Origin: Thiobacillaceae bacterium
GTDB taxonomy: Bacteria > Pseudomonadota > Gammaproteobacteria > Burkholderiales > Thiobacillaceae
Direction: 5' to 3'
DNA: 32,606 bases
Assembly (NCBI GenBank): GCA_025054655.1
Contig: JANWZL010000062.1
Location: 1-32,606 of the forward strand
The notes under the pieces were generated by a model. That model had not been told where the DNA came from and did not search any database. It worked only from the letters and a program-made list of their open reading frames with translations. This document shows positions 8,033 to 17,038 of this stretch, piece by piece (position 1 is the first letter of the stretch; every line of letters starts with the position of its first letter). Made by a program: the position numbers and the translations under genes.

Positions 8033-8775
8033 GCCGTGAGCCAGTCCTCGATCAGACCCATCTGCGGGTAGCGGGTGAGGTCGATCTGCAGCGGGGTGAT
8101 GGAGATACGGTTGTTAGCCACGGCGTGGAAATCGGTACCGGGACCGGCATCGGCCGCCTCACCGGCCGCGCCCACCCAATACATCACCTGGTTCCTCGGG
8201 TTGACGGTCTTGACCACGTCCTGCGCCTTGTGCCGGCGGCCCAGACGGGTGACCTCCACCCCGGCGATGGCCTGCGGCGGCACGTCAGGCACGTTGATAT
8301 TGAGCAGCAGGGATTCGCGGATCGGCCGCTCGGCAAAACGGCGCACCAAGTCCGCGACGAAATCGGCCGCGGTCTGGAAGTGCTCCTCTTGCACGTTGGC
8401 CAGCGACACCGCCAGCGAGGGGATACCGAGCAGAAAGCCCTCGGTCGCCGCCGCCACGGTGCCCGAATAGATGGTGTCGTCGCCCATGTTGGCGCCGTGG
8501 TTGATACCGGAGATGACCATGTCCGGCAGCTGCGGCAGCAGCCCTGTCACGGCGATGTGCACGCAGTCGGTGGGGGTGCCGTTGACGTGGAAGAAACCGT
8601 TGGGCGAGCGCCGCACGCTGAGCGGACGATCCAGCGTGAGCGAGTTGCTCGCCCCGCTGCGGTCGCGCTCCGGCGCGACCACAGTCACCTCGTGCCCCTG
8701 CGCGGTCAAGGTGGTGGCCAGAGTGGCAAGACCCGGCGCGAAGTAGCCGTCGTCGTTGCTGAGCAGGATCCGCAT
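8029..8775 (-). CDS. surE: 5'/3'-nucleotidase SurE
   Basis: This is a 248-residue metal-dependent nucleoside-monophosphate phosphatase that acts in stationary-phase survival and nucleotide homeostasis. It begins [15 protein letters not shown] with the metal-binding D8 and D9. The other ligand positions follow: S40 in [11 protein letters not shown] and N92 in [12 protein letters not shown], all hallmark SurE motifs. The start is at ATG 8775; the frame runs into the tRNA-Pro upstream, so longer versions are not credible. Only 26 bp separate the start from the encoded CCA end of tRNA-Pro. That gap has no terminator hairpin, little room for a promoter and no strong Shine-Dalgarno. surE is therefore probably transcribed by read-through from the tRNA promoter. 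Confidence 0.95.
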   Translation of the reverse strand: MRILLSNDDGYFAPGLATLATTLTAQGHEVTVVAPERDRSGASNSLTLDRPLSVRRSPNGFFHVNGTPTDCVHIAVTGLLPQLPDMVISGINHGANMGDDTIYSGTVAAATEGFLLGIPSLAVSLANVQEEHFQTAADFVADLVRRFAERPIRESLLLNINVPDVPPQAIAGVEVTRLGRRHKAQDVVKTVNPRNQVMYWVGAAGEAADAGPGTDFHAVANNRISITPLQIDLTRYPQMGLIEDWLTA

Positions 8776-8801
8776 CGGCCGCGAGGGAAATCGAGATTGT
8801 G

Positions 8802-8878
8802 TGGTCGGGGCGAGAAGATTCGAACTTCCGACCCCCTGCACCCCATGCAGGTGCGCTACCAGGCTGCGCTACGCCCCG
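8802..8878 (-). tRNA. tRNA-Pro (anticodon GGG)
   Basis: This is a 77-nt tRNA with encoded CCA (complement of 8802-8804). The acceptor CGGGGCG pairs with CGCCCCG. The D arm is TAGCGCAGCCTGGTAGCGCA. The anticodon loop ATGGGGT on a CCTGC/GCAGG stem gives GGG. The T loop is GTTCGAAT. In many gammaproteobacteria a proline tRNA directly follows the ihfA-merR genes; here a two-gene insertion separates them. Confidence 0.96.
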
Positions 8879-8889
8879 ACAAGCCACGC

Positions 8890-8918
8890 ATTATAGCGCT
8901 GGGCCGGGGGACGGTAAA
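8890..8918 (-). promoter_or_regulatory. Sigma-70 promoter of tRNA-Pro(GGG) and probably surE-pcm
   Basis: On the minus strand TTTACC (complement of 8913-8918), a 17-bp spacer and a perfect TATAAT (complement of 8890-8895) lie about 11 bp upstream of the mature tRNA 5' end. It sits just after the stop of the M14 hydrolase gene. There is no terminator between the tRNA and surE. Confidence 0.82.
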
Positions 8919-8929
8919 CACCGCGGTGC

Positions 8930-9946
8930 TCAGCGCGGGTGGGGCAGCCGCTCCATGAGATAGCACAAGCAGTCCTGGCGGATGATCTCGACCTCGGTGG
9001 TGAGCATGGCCGGCATCAGCCGGCGGCGCAGCCGTACCTGACCATCCCTGCAGTCGATGAGCTGGCGGCTGACGTCGGCGCCGGTCTCATCGGTGACCTC
9101 GACCGGACAGCCCAGCCCCCGCCGCAGCCGCGCCAGCACGCTGCCGGCGGGCAATTCGCGGAAATTGAGGGCATCCAGATCGGGCGGGAAGACGAGGTCA
9201 GCGCCCTCACCATCGAAGCCGATGCTCACATGTTCGGGCACCCGCACGGTGGCCACGGTGTGATACAGGTCGAGGTCGTGCGCCGCCACCGGGTGGGCGG
9301 GGATGTCGGCCAGGTGCAGGCAGGCCTCGATATAGTCGGCGGCGTGTTCCACCCCCCCGGCCTGGCCAGGCCGGCCGCATTCGACCGTGACGGCCGGGCA
9401 CAGAGGGGCGAAGGCGGCCGACTGCACCCCCAAGGGGCGCAGGAAGTAGACGACGATGCGTGAGAACAGGGTGGCCAGCTGCAGGAAGCGCGGCTGCAGA
9501 CGGTTCACGCAGGCATAGTGTGGATTGCGGCCGGTGTTGTTGTGGATGTCCACGCTGGCGAAGACACGTCGCGCCGCCATCGCCTCGGTCACCGTGCGCA
9601 TGAGTGCGGCCTCGGGCAGGTCGCTGAGCGGTGTGCCGGGCCAGACGCGGTTATAGTCCACTTGGGCGTCGAGCCGGCGCACACCCAGGCGCGCCGCCTG
9701 CACGTTACCGATGAACAGCGACAGCGCACGCGGCAGGCCCTGCGGGCGCGGCCGGGCGAGGACGCGGCGCACCGCCTCCCAGCCGGTGTCCTCGTTGCCG
9801 TGCAGCAGCACCGACACGAACAACGGCTGTGGCCGGCGGCCGGGCAGATGGATGAGGCTGGGGCCGGGCAGCACCTCGTGCAGCCGGCGGGCCTCGCGCT
9901 CGATGAGACCTGGCGGCAGTCCTTCGTACTCGCTCAACCGCATCAT
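8930..9946 (-). CDS. M14-type zinc hydrolase (succinylglutamate desuccinylase/aspartoacylase-like)
   Basis: This is a 338-residue protein with the full active site of the AstE/aspartoacylase branch of the M14 carboxypeptidase fold: LLHGNEDTG with zinc ligands H49 and E52, QVDYNR with substrate-binding N99-R100, VDIHNNTG with the third zinc ligand H135, and TVECGRPGQ with the catalytic E189. Such enzymes hydrolyse N-acyl amino acids or amide bonds at a terminal carboxylate; the substrate here is unknown. Translation probably starts at ATG 9946, whose last base overlaps the stop of the GCS2 ligase as ATGA, so the two proteins are made together. No signal peptide is seen, so it is cytoplasmic. 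The pairing suggests it trims or recycles a product of the ligase, which is inference. Confidence 0.85.
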   Translation of the reverse strand: MMRLSEYEGLPPGLIEREARRLHEVLPGPSLIHLPGRRPQPLFVSVLLHGNEDTGWEAVRRVLARPRPQGLPRALSLFIGNVQAARLGVRRLDAQVDYNRVWPGTPLSDLPEAALMRTVTEAMAARRVFASVDIHNNTGRNPHYACVNRLQPRFLQLATLFSRIVVYFLRPLGVQSAAFAPLCPAVTVECGRPGQAGGVEHAADYIEACLHLADIPAHPVAAHDLDLYHTVATVRVPEHVSIGFDGEGADLVFPPDLDALNFRELPAGSVLARLRRGLGCPVEVTDETGADVSRQLIDCRDGQVRLRRRLMPAMLTTEVEIIRQDCLCYLMERLPHPR

Positions 9947-11370
9947 GCCCATTCGTGCACGGGCGCGCCGCTGCGCTGGTTTTCCAGATAGTCGGCCATC
10001 AAGGCGCAGGCGTCGTGGCCACATTGCGCCCAGCGTCTGAGCAACCACGCCGCACCCGTCTGCCCGCAGGACAGGCGCGCCTCGAGCAGCCCGAAGTAAC
10101 GCTCGGCCTCCTGCTCGTGCGCCCCCAGCCGCAGCAGGCCCTCCCGCGCCAGGGGCAGCAGCTCGCCGAGCAATCGGCGTGCCGGCCGGGATACGCCATC
10201 GAGCCACACCAGCTCGGCCTCCAGGCCCAGGCGGGCAGCCAGGTAGAAATTGCGCCGTGCGGTGGTGAAGGCCAGGCGGGCCTCCGGCGGCGGCCACAGG
10301 TTGGCGAGGGCGTGCACCAGGCCGAAGTAGAAGGCTGCGTTGGCCATCATGTCGATGAGCGTGGGTCCGCTCGGCAGCACGCGCTGCTCGATGCGCACGT
10401 GCGGCTCGCCCGTGCGGTCGAAGCCGATCAGCGGGCGCACCCAGCGCCAGATGGCGCCGTTGTGCAGGCGCACGTGCGGGAAGCGCTCGTCCGGCTCGGC
10501 CAGGGATATAGGGAGCAGCACGGGGAAGACCGCCAGGTTCTCCGCAAACAGCTCCAGCAGGCTGGTTTGTACATAGCCCGAGCCGAACGACACCCGGCGC
10601 GCTTCGGTGTCTGACAGCCCCCCATAGCCGCCCAGCTCCACCGACTGCTCGAATAGCGGGATGCGCGTCTCCAGCCACAACCGACGGCCGAACAGCAGCG
10701 GCGAGTTGGCGGCCAGGGCGAGCAGCGGCGCGCAGCAGATCAGGCTGGCGTTGTAATAGCGCGCGCTGTCGCGCTCCGGTACCTGCAGGTGCAGCTGGAA
10801 AGAGGTGGTGGCAGCCTCCAGCATGACGTCGGCGCGCCCCAGGTCGATCGCCTCCTCACCCTCGATGTGGATGTGCAGCGGCTGCCCTGCGCGCTGGCGG
10901 ATGACCTGCTCGTTCAGCGCCACATAGCGGTTCATAGGCGACATGGCGGCCAGCGTCAAGTCTGCTTCGCGCAGATTGGGCGGGATGCCGATGAAGGCGA
11001 GCTGTGCATCCATCGCGTGCGCCACCGCCTGGGCGCGCCGGCAGGTGCTGGCTAGCTCCGCCTCCATGGCCGTGAGCGCACCAGGTCCGATCAGCTGCGG
11101 CGTGCCGTTGAACTCAACGTTGAAGCGAGCCAGTTCCGGCACCACCATGGGGTCGGCCAGGCGCTCGAGGTAATCCTCGTTGATCGGGCAGGGCAGCCCC
11201 GCATGGTCGAGCAGCCAACCTTCCAGCTCGAACCCGGCCACTCGGCGCTCGTCGCGAAAACCGCCGCGGCGACCGAACTCAAGCAGACGCGCCGTCTCTT
11301 CCCGCAGCCGGCGGCTGAAGGTCGCGAAATCGGCCTCGGTGAAGGCGGTGCGGGCGATCTCCTGACCCAT
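9943..11370 (-). CDS. GCS2-family glutamate-cysteine ligase-like carboxylate-amine ligase
   Basis: This 475-residue protein belongs to the glutamate-cysteine ligase 2 superfamily, ATP-dependent enzymes that form an amide on a glutamate-like gamma-carboxylate. Visible segments are GFELEGWLLD near residue 47 (the acidic metal/ATP-binding strand), FNVEFNGTP, an MSPMNRY turn, GEPLH-like IHIEGE, TSFQLHLQVP, and RIEQRVLPSGPTLIDMMANAAF with the acidic and basic residues of the GCS2 core. It could be a true gamma-glutamylcysteine synthetase (GshA) or an amidoligase with another amine donor; the sequence alone does not decide. It lies between merR and tRNA-Pro, in the same direction, and its stop overlaps the M14 hydrolase start. 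Confidence 0.82.
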   Translation of the reverse strand: MGQEIARTAFTEADFATFSRRLREETARLLEFGRRGGFRDERRVAGFELEGWLLDHAGLPCPINEDYLERLADPMVVPELARFNVEFNGTPQLIGPGALTAMEAELASTCRRAQAVAHAMDAQLAFIGIPPNLREADLTLAAMSPMNRYVALNEQVIRQRAGQPLHIHIEGEEAIDLGRADVMLEAATTSFQLHLQVPERDSARYYNASLICCAPLLALAANSPLLFGRRLWLETRIPLFEQSVELGGYGGLSDTEARRVSFGSGYVQTSLLELFAENLAVFPVLLPISLAEPDERFPHVRLHNGAIWRWVRPLIGFDRTGEPHVRIEQRVLPSGPTLIDMMANAAFYFGLVHALANLWPPPEARLAFTTARRNFYLAARLGLEAELVWLDGVSRPARRLLGELLPLAREGLLRLGAHEQEAERYFGLLEARLSCGQTGAAWLLRRWAQCGHDACALMADYLENQRSGAPVHEWA

Positions 11371-11460
11371 GGGCGTGGTCCGTGTACGTCCCGAAACAGG
11401 CTAGCACAAGCCAGCCGGCAGTGGACGTGGAGCACCCGGCGGTGGCTAACCCGCCGGTGT

Positions 11461-11838
11461 TCAAGCGCCTTTGCTGCCCGCGAGCAAGTCGAGGATGGCC
11501 TTGATTTCCCGTTTGACCTCGCCCAGGGTGATGGGTGCAGCTGGCGTCTCGCCACCCGTCTGGGCCTCCAGCATAAGGCGGTTGCGCGCGCCGCTGATGG
11601 TGAAACCCTCCTCGTAGAGCAGGTGGCGGATGCGGCGGATCAGCATCACCTCGTGGTGCTGGTAGTAGCGCCGGTTGCCCCGCCGTTTGACGGGACGTAA
11701 CTGGGAGAACTCCTGTTCCCAATAGCGCAACACGTGCGGTTTCACCCCACACAGCTCGCTCACCTCGCCGATGGTGAAATAGCGTTTCGGCGGGATGGGC
11801 GGCAGCTCACTGCTGGGGCTGGGGCGCTGCTGCGACAT
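11461..11838 (-). CDS. MerR-family transcriptional regulator (ihfA-linked)
   Basis: This is a 125-residue protein with an N-terminal MerR winged helix-turn-helix ([21 protein letters not shown], followed by the wing segment [12 protein letters not shown], residues 20-58) and a short helical tail ending [20 protein letters not shown]. It lacks the C-terminal cysteines or ligand domain of metal- or drug-sensing MerR proteins. It is the regulator that follows ihfA in a wide range of gammaproteobacteria, where its targets are largely uncharacterised. Its start overlaps the end of ihfA by 32 bp, so it is translated from the same mRNA. The 90 bp after its stop contain no clear terminator. Confidence 0.9.
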   Translation of the reverse strand: MSQQRPSPSSELPPIPPKRYFTIGEVSELCGVKPHVLRYWEQEFSQLRPVKRRGNRRYYQHHEVMLIRRIRHLLYEEGFTISGARNRLMLEAQTGGETPAAPITLGEVKREIKAILDLLAGSKGA

Positions 11839-12124
11839 GGGCCTGCTCCACCAGGGCCTTGAGCTTTTGGCTGGCGTGGAAGGTCACCACCCGGCGCGCG
11901 GAGATGGGCATCTCTTCGCCGGTCTTGGGGTTGCGCCCGGGTCGCTGGGGTTTGTCGCGCAGCTGGAAGTTGCCGAATCCCGACAGCTTCACGGTCTCGC
12001 CCCGCTCCAGGGCGGCGCGCACCTCCTCGAAGAAATAGTCCACCATCTCCTTGGCCTCGCGTTTGTTGAGACCGACCTTCTCGAACAGCAGGTTGGCGAG
12101 TTCGGCTTTGGTCAATGTGGACAT
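11807..12124 (-). CDS. ihfA: Integration host factor alpha subunit
   Basis: This 105-residue DNABII-family protein forms the IHF heterodimer with IhfB and bends DNA sharply at specific sites in transcription, recombination and replication. [17 protein letters not shown] opens the helical body. The HU/IHF signature [20 protein letters not shown] lies around residues 64-83, and the [21 protein letters not shown] beta arm is IHF-alpha-like, with the intercalating proline in GRNP. It starts 8 bp after the pheT stop and is transcribed with it. It may also have its own promoter inside the 3' end of pheT (12226-12254). Confidence 0.96.
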   Translation of the reverse strand: MSTLTKAELANLLFEKVGLNKREAKEMVDYFFEEVRAALERGETVKLSGFGNFQLRDKPQRPGRNPKTGEEMPISARRVVTFHASQKLKALVEQAHVAAAPQPQQ

Positions 12125-12132
12125 GGTTAGCC

Positions 12133-14490
12133 TCAGGTCCGCAGCCGGGCGTCGAAGTGCCGCGTGAGAAAGTCGAGCACTTGAGCGACCGCCGCGTCGA
12201 TCTCGGTATCCGTAAGTGTTTTCTCAGTATGTTGCAACAACATTCTGAAAGCAAGACTCTTTTTTCCGGGCTCCACGGCCTGACCCTGATACACGTCGAA
12301 CAGCTCGAACTCCGTCACCAGGGCCGGCAGGGCGGCGCGCACGGCGGCGAGGATGGGACCGACCGGCAGGTCGGCGGCCACCACCACCGCCAGGTCGCGG
12401 CGCACCGCGGGGAAACGCGACAATCCGGCGTAGCGCGGCAGTGGGCGCTGTATGAGTGCCTGCGCCTGCAACTCGAACACCACCGGACTCGTGCCGAGAT
12501 CATATTTCTGCGTCAGGCGCGGATGCAGGCTGCCCAGCCAGCCCACCTCGACCCCGTGCAGACGCAGACGGGCGCAGCGGCCCGGGTGCAGGGCGGGATG
12601 CGCGGCCGGGACGAACTCGGGACGCTGCGGCCAAAATAGCGCCTCGAGCTCGGCCTTGACGTCGTAGAAGTCCACCGTCCGGGCGCTCATCCCCCATTGC
12701 TCGGGCAGGGCCGCACCGTGCGCGAGCCCGCCCAGCCGCAGCGGCTGCGCCGCTGCATCGGTGCCGAGGAAGCAACGGCCCAGCTCGAACAGGCGCACGC
12801 GTTCCTGCCCGTGATTGAGGTTGTGACGCAGGGTGTGCACCAGTCCGGGCAGCAGGCTGGCGCGCATGACGTTCATGCTGCTGGCGATCGGGTTACGCAG
12901 GACGATCGGCTCTGTTTCATTTGTAAAATCATTATGTTGTTCAGAAGATATAAAGCTGTATGTTATGACTTCATGATAACCCATTGCCGACAAGTAAGCC
13001 TTCAGGTCGTCGAGCGGCCGCTCGGACTCGTGGGCCGGCAACATGTGCGAGACCGCCGACGGTGCCCTGGGCGGGATGCGTTCATAGCCATGCAGACGTG
13101 CCAGCTCCTCGATCAGGTCCACCTCGCGCACCAGATCGAAGCGCCAGCTCGGCACCTGCACCTGCCAGGGTGTCGCGCCGGTGTCCACCGCAAGCCCCAG
13201 GCGACCGAACAGCGCCAGCATGTGCGCCTCGGGCAGACTGATGCCCAGCAGCCGCTCGGCTCGCTGCGGGCGGAAGGCGATCGGCGGGCGCGCCCCCACG
13301 CCCGGCCCCGCCTCGACCACGGGCCCGGCCTCGCCGCCGCAGAGCTCCAGGATCAGACGGGTGGCCCGCTCCATTGCCCGGCGTGGCAGCTCGGGGTCCA
13401 CCCCGCGCTCGAAACGCTGCGACGAGTCGGTGGCGAGCCCGTAGCGGCGAGCGCGGCCGGCCACCGCGGCAGGGGTGAAGTGGGCCGCCTCCAGGAACAC
13501 GTCCCGTGTGCCCTCGCCCACGGCGCTGCCCGCACCGCCCATGATGCCGGCCAAGGCGAGCGGCCCGCCGTCGTCGGCGATGATCAAACAATCCGGGGCG
13601 AGGGCGATCTCCTCGCCGTTGAGCAGATGCAGACGCTCGCCGGCCTGCGCCCAGCGCACCCGTACGGGGCCGGCAAGCCGTCCCAGGTCGAAGGCGTGCA
13701 TGGGCTGACCCAGCTCCAGCAGGACGTAGTTGGTTACGTCCACCACCGGATGGATGCATCTGACACCGCTGCGGGCGAGCCGCTCGGCCATCCACGCCGG
13801 CGTGCGCGCAGCCGCATCGAGGCCGCGGATCACCCGGCCGCAGTAGCGCGGACAAGCCTCCGCCGCCAGCACGTCAACCGGGTGTCGCACCGGGCTCGCG
13901 GCGCTGACTTCGCTGCAGTCCACCGCCTGCAGCCTGGCCCCGGTGAGTGCCGCCACCTCGCGGGCGATGCCGGTCAGCGATAGGCAGTCGCCCCGGTTGG
14001 GGGTCAGCTTGAGGGTGACGATGCGGTCGTCGAGATGCAGATAGGCGCGCAGATCGACCCCGACCGGGGCGTCGTGCGGCAGCTCCAGGATGCCCTCCGC
14101 GGCCTCCGCCAGCCCCAGCTCGCGCGCCGAACACAGCATCCCGTGCGAGTCCACGCCGCGCACCTGCACGGGGCGGATCTCGATCCCACCGGGCAGCCGC
14201 GCCCCCACCAGGGCGCAGGCGGTCTTCAGCCCCGGCCGGGCGTTGGCCGCACCGCAGACGATGGCGAGCGGTTCCCCCTGCCCCACCCTGACCGTGCACA
14301 GCTGCAGGCGGTCGGCGTTGGGGTGGCGCCGTGCGGCGATGATCTCGGCCACCACCACCTGATCGAAGGGCGGGGCCACCGGGGCGATGGCCTCCAGTTC
14401 CAGCCCGGCCAGGGTGAGCCGCTCGCCGAGGGCCTCGATACCGAGATCGGTCTCGACCAGACTGCGCAGCCAGCGTTCGGAGAATTGCAT
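12133..14490 (-). CDS. pheT: Phenylalanyl-tRNA synthetase beta subunit
   Basis: This is a 785-residue beta chain of the alpha2-beta2 PheRS. An N-terminal EMAP/OB tRNA-binding domain ([21 protein letters not shown]) is followed by the B3/B4 editing domain, a B5 domain ([10 protein letters not shown]), the catalytic-like core ([11 protein letters not shown]) and the C-terminal FDX-ACB anticodon-binding domain ([18 protein letters not shown]). Length is normal. Two stretches of the gene are strikingly A/T-rich against the surrounding DNA (about 12211-12264 and 12908-12985), although the protein reads through both in the conserved frame. The upstream pheS gene lies 64 bp away with a perfect hairpin in the gap. 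Confidence 0.96.
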   Translation of the reverse strand: MQFSERWLRSLVETDLGIEALGERLTLAGLELEAIAPVAPPFDQVVVAEIIAARRHPNADRLQLCTVRVGQGEPLAIVCGAANARPGLKTACALVGARLPGGIEIRPVQVRGVDSHGMLCSARELGLAEAAEGILELPHDAPVGVDLRAYLHLDDRIVTLKLTPNRGDCLSLTGIAREVAALTGARLQAVDCSEVSAASPVRHPVDVLAAEACPRYCGRVIRGLDAAARTPAWMAERLARSGVRCIHPVVDVTNYVLLELGQPMHAFDLGRLAGPVRVRWAQAGERLHLLNGEEIALAPDCLIIADDGGPLALAGIMGGAGSAVGEGTRDVFLEAAHFTPAAVAGRARRYGLATDSSQRFERGVDPELPRRAMERATRLILELCGGEAGPVVEAGPGVGARPPIAFRPQRAERLLGISLPEAHMLALFGRLGLAVDTGATPWQVQVPSWRFDLVREVDLIEELARLHGYERIPPRAPSAVSHMLPAHESERPLDDLKAYLSAMGYHEVITYSFISSEQHNDFTNETEPIVLRNPIASSMNVMRASLLPGLVHTLRHNLNHGQERVRLFELGRCFLGTDAAAQPLRLGGLAHGAALPEQWGMSARTVDFYDVKAELEALFWPQRPEFVPAAHPALHPGRCARLRLHGVEVGWLGSLHPRLTQKYDLGTSPVVFELQAQALIQRPLPRYAGLSRFPAVRRDLAVVVAADLPVGPILAAVRAALPALVTEFELFDVYQGQAVEPGKKSLAFRMLLQHTEKTLTDTEIDAAVAQVLDFLTRHFDARLRT
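12226..12254 (-). promoter_or_regulatory. Candidate internal promoter for ihfA within pheT
   Basis: On the minus strand TTGCTT (complement of 12249-12254), a 17-bp spacer and CATACT (complement of 12226-12231) lie about 100 bp before the ihfA start, inside an A/T-rich island of otherwise GC-rich pheT. The spacer contains the dyad ATGTTG-CAA-CAACAT (12229-12243), a possible operator. E. coli also has an ihfA promoter inside the end of pheT, which supports the idea. Confidence 0.5.
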
Positions 14491-14511
14491 GGTCTCGTCG
14501 TTGTTGCAGAT

Positions 14512-14532
14512 CCCCGCGCAGCAGGCGCGGGG
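14512..14532 (-). other. Perfect hairpin in the pheS-pheT spacer
   Basis: An 8-bp inverted repeat CCCCGCGC/GCGCGGGG with a 5-base loop lies 22 bp upstream of the pheT ATG. No U-run follows, so it is more likely an mRNA stability, pausing or processing element than a terminator. Confidence 0.45.
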
Positions 14533-14554
14533 GCGTGTGGGGTTGAGCGGATTT

Positions 14555-15598
<1,044 letters not shown>

Positions 15599-15636
15599 TC
15601 ACCCCATGCGGGTGCCGACGAGGAGTACGCACGCGC

Positions 15637-15662
15637 AGGGGCGGCCGCGGCCGGCCTCCCCT
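15637..15662 (-). other. Hairpin in the rplT-pheS spacer
   Basis: Arms AGGGG and CCCCT (15637-15641 and 15658-15662) enclose inner GGCC/GGCC arms, giving a strong stem with one mismatch, 17 bp after the rplT stop. No U-run follows on the minus strand. In E. coli this spacer carries the pheST attenuator; here the leader-peptide and terminator U-tract parts are not recognisable. Confidence 0.35.
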
Positions 15663-15678
15663 GTCCATCGGGGGCTCT

Positions 15679-16044
15679 TCAGCCCCCCAGGCTGGCTTTG
15701 GCCTGCTGAGCCACCCTGGCGAAGGCCACCGGGTCTGCCACCGCCAGATCGGCGAGGACCTTGCGGTCGATGTCGATGGCGGCCTTTTTGAGGCCGTTCA
15801 TGAACTGGCTGTAGTTCATGTCCAGGTCGAGCGCGCGCACCGCGGCGTTGATGCGCGCGATCCACAGCGCGCGGAACTCACGCTTGCGCTGACGCCGGTC
15901 GCGGTAGGCGTACTGGCCCGCCTTCATCACTGCTTCGTTGGCCACCCGGAAGACGTTCTTGCGCCGGCCGCGGTAGCCCTTGGCGGCGGCGATCACCTTT
16001 TTGTGCGCGGCGCGCGCGACGACCCCTCGTTTGACGCGTGGCAT
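15679..16044 (-). CDS. rplT: 50S ribosomal protein L20
   Basis: This 121-residue basic protein of the large subunit binds 23S rRNA early in assembly and, in E. coli, represses its own operon. The sequence is typical throughout: [38 protein letters not shown], the [21 protein letters not shown] core and [13 protein letters not shown]. Length is close to the E. coli protein (118). It follows rpmI after 12 bp and precedes pheS. Confidence 0.97.
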   Translation of the reverse strand: MPRVKRGVVARAAHKKVIAAAKGYRGRRKNVFRVANEAVMKAGQYAYRDRRQRKREFRALWIARINAAVRALDLDMNYSQFMNGLKKAAIDIDRKVLADLAVADPVAFARVAQQAKASLGG

Positions 16045-16056
16045 GGTTTCCCCTCC

Positions 16057-16254
16057 TTATGCGTACGGCAGCATGGCGCGCACGTGGGCGACGTCGCGCG
16101 CGTGCAGGGCGGTCATGCCGCGCAGGTTGCGCTTGCGCTTGGTGCTCTTCTTGGTCAGGATGTGGCGCAGGAAGGAATGCGTGCGCTTGATGCTGCCGCT
16201 GCCGCGCACGCGGAAGCGCTTGGCCGCTCCGCTCTTGGTCTTCATCTTGGGCAT
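16057..16254 (-). CDS. rpmI: 50S ribosomal protein L35
   Basis: This 65-residue basic ribosomal protein begins [20 protein letters not shown] and contains the L35 signature [20 protein letters not shown], followed by [20 protein letters not shown]. The start at ATG 16254 is the universal L35 N-terminus and is preceded by AAGGAG-like sequence; the open frame upstream to 16398 is not part of the gene. It is separated from infC by about 216 bp, an unusually long gap for this operon, and the gap carries the REP-like tandem repeat. Confidence 0.96.
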   Translation of the reverse strand: MPKMKTKSGAAKRFRVRGSGSIKRTHSFLRHILTKKSTKRKRNLRGMTALHARDVAHVRAMLPYA

Positions 16255-16402
16255 GGTCTGGCTCCTTTCTGCCATGCCGCCGGGTGGCCCCCACGGGGCG
16301 CTTGCCTTACCCTGCGGCACTTGTCGTGGCGCGGATTCCGAGGACCGCGCCTTGCCTCGTGGAGGCGGTGTCGAGACACCAACCTGTACTTTATACATTA
16401 TC

Positions 16403-16474
16403 GCGACTTTCGTCGCTCCTACACGTCGCTCCTACACGTCGCTCCTACACGTCGCTCCTACACATCGCTCCTAC
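16403..16474 (-). repeat. REP-like element with tandemly amplified 13-bp head
   Basis: On the plus strand the 13-bp unit GTCGCTCCTACAC occurs four times without change (16412-16463), plus a fifth degenerate copy (16464-16474). At the rpmI-proximal end the repeat joins a stem GCGAC-TTTC-GTCGC (16403-16416). Read on the minus strand this gives GTAGGAGCGAC heads followed by GCGACGAAAGTCGC, the design of gammaproteobacterial REP palindromes (conserved GTAGGAGCG head, then hairpin). The last copy overlaps the infC stop codon: the TAG is part of the GTAGGAGCGA head. Confidence 0.85.
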
Positions 16475-16992
16475 TTCTTTTTTCTGGGGGCGAGGATCAT
16501 CACCATCTGCCGGCCCTCCAGCTTGGGTTGCTGCTCCACCGTACCGTATTCGGCGAGGTCTTGTTCGATGCGCTGCAGCAGCTGCAACCCGAACTCCTGG
16601 TGCATCACCTCACGCCCGCGAAAACGCATGGTCACCTTCGCCTTGTCTCCATCGGTGAGGAAGCGGATCAGGTTTCTGAGCTTGACCTGATAATCCGCCT
16701 CATCGGTGCGGGGGCGGAATTTGATCTCCTTGACCTGGATCTGCTTCTGCTTGAGCCGCGCCTCGTGCTGCTTCTTCTGCTCCTGATACTTGTACTTGCC
16801 ATAGTCCATGATCTTGCAGACCGGCGGCTGCGCCTGGGGGGCGATCTCCACCAGGTCCAGGTCAGCCTCCTCCGCCTTGAGCAGGGCCTCTCTGAGGCTG
16901 ACGATGCCGATCTGCTGACCATCGACGCCGATCAAGCGGACCTGCGGCGCGTCGATCTCGCCGTTGATCCGCAACTCTTTGTCCAGTGCGAT
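16471..16992 (-). CDS. infC: Translation initiation factor IF-3, non-canonical AUC start
   Basis: This 173-residue factor prevents premature 50S joining and checks initiator tRNA and start codons on the 30S subunit. The N-domain starts [20 protein letters not shown] and continues [22 protein letters not shown]. The C-domain contains [20 protein letters not shown] and the final QMVMILAP with a lysine tail. There is no ATG or GTG at the expected place. The best start is ATC at 16992, seven bases after GGAAAGGGG, giving (M)[12 protein letters not shown]; a TTG at 16974 would remove six residues and lacks such a site. An AUC/AUU start is the known means by which IF-3 represses its own translation. 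The stop codon lies in a REP-like repeat. Confidence 0.93.
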   Translation of the reverse strand: MALDKELRINGEIDAPQVRLIGVDGQQIGIVSLREALLKAEEADLDLVEIAPQAQPPVCKIMDYGKYKYQEQKKQHEARLKQKQIQVKEIKFRPRTDEADYQVKLRNLIRFLTDGDKAKVTMRFRGREVMHQEFGLQLLQRIEQDLAEYGTVEQQPKLEGRQMVMILAPRKKK

Positions 16993-17038
16993 GCTGTATC
17001 CCCTTTCCTAAGGTCGCAAACGACGAGGAGCCGTGCGT

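Noticed and set aside
9946-10678. N-terminal extension of the M14 hydrolase (open frame to 10678)
   Set aside because: The extension lies out of frame within the conserved GCS2 ligase and has an Ala/Arg/Gly/Pro-rich shadow composition; the hydrolase begins at the ATGA overlap.
16412-16474. CRISPR array
   Set aside because: The 13-bp units are directly contiguous, with no spacers; it is a simple tandem repeat joined to a REP-like hairpin.
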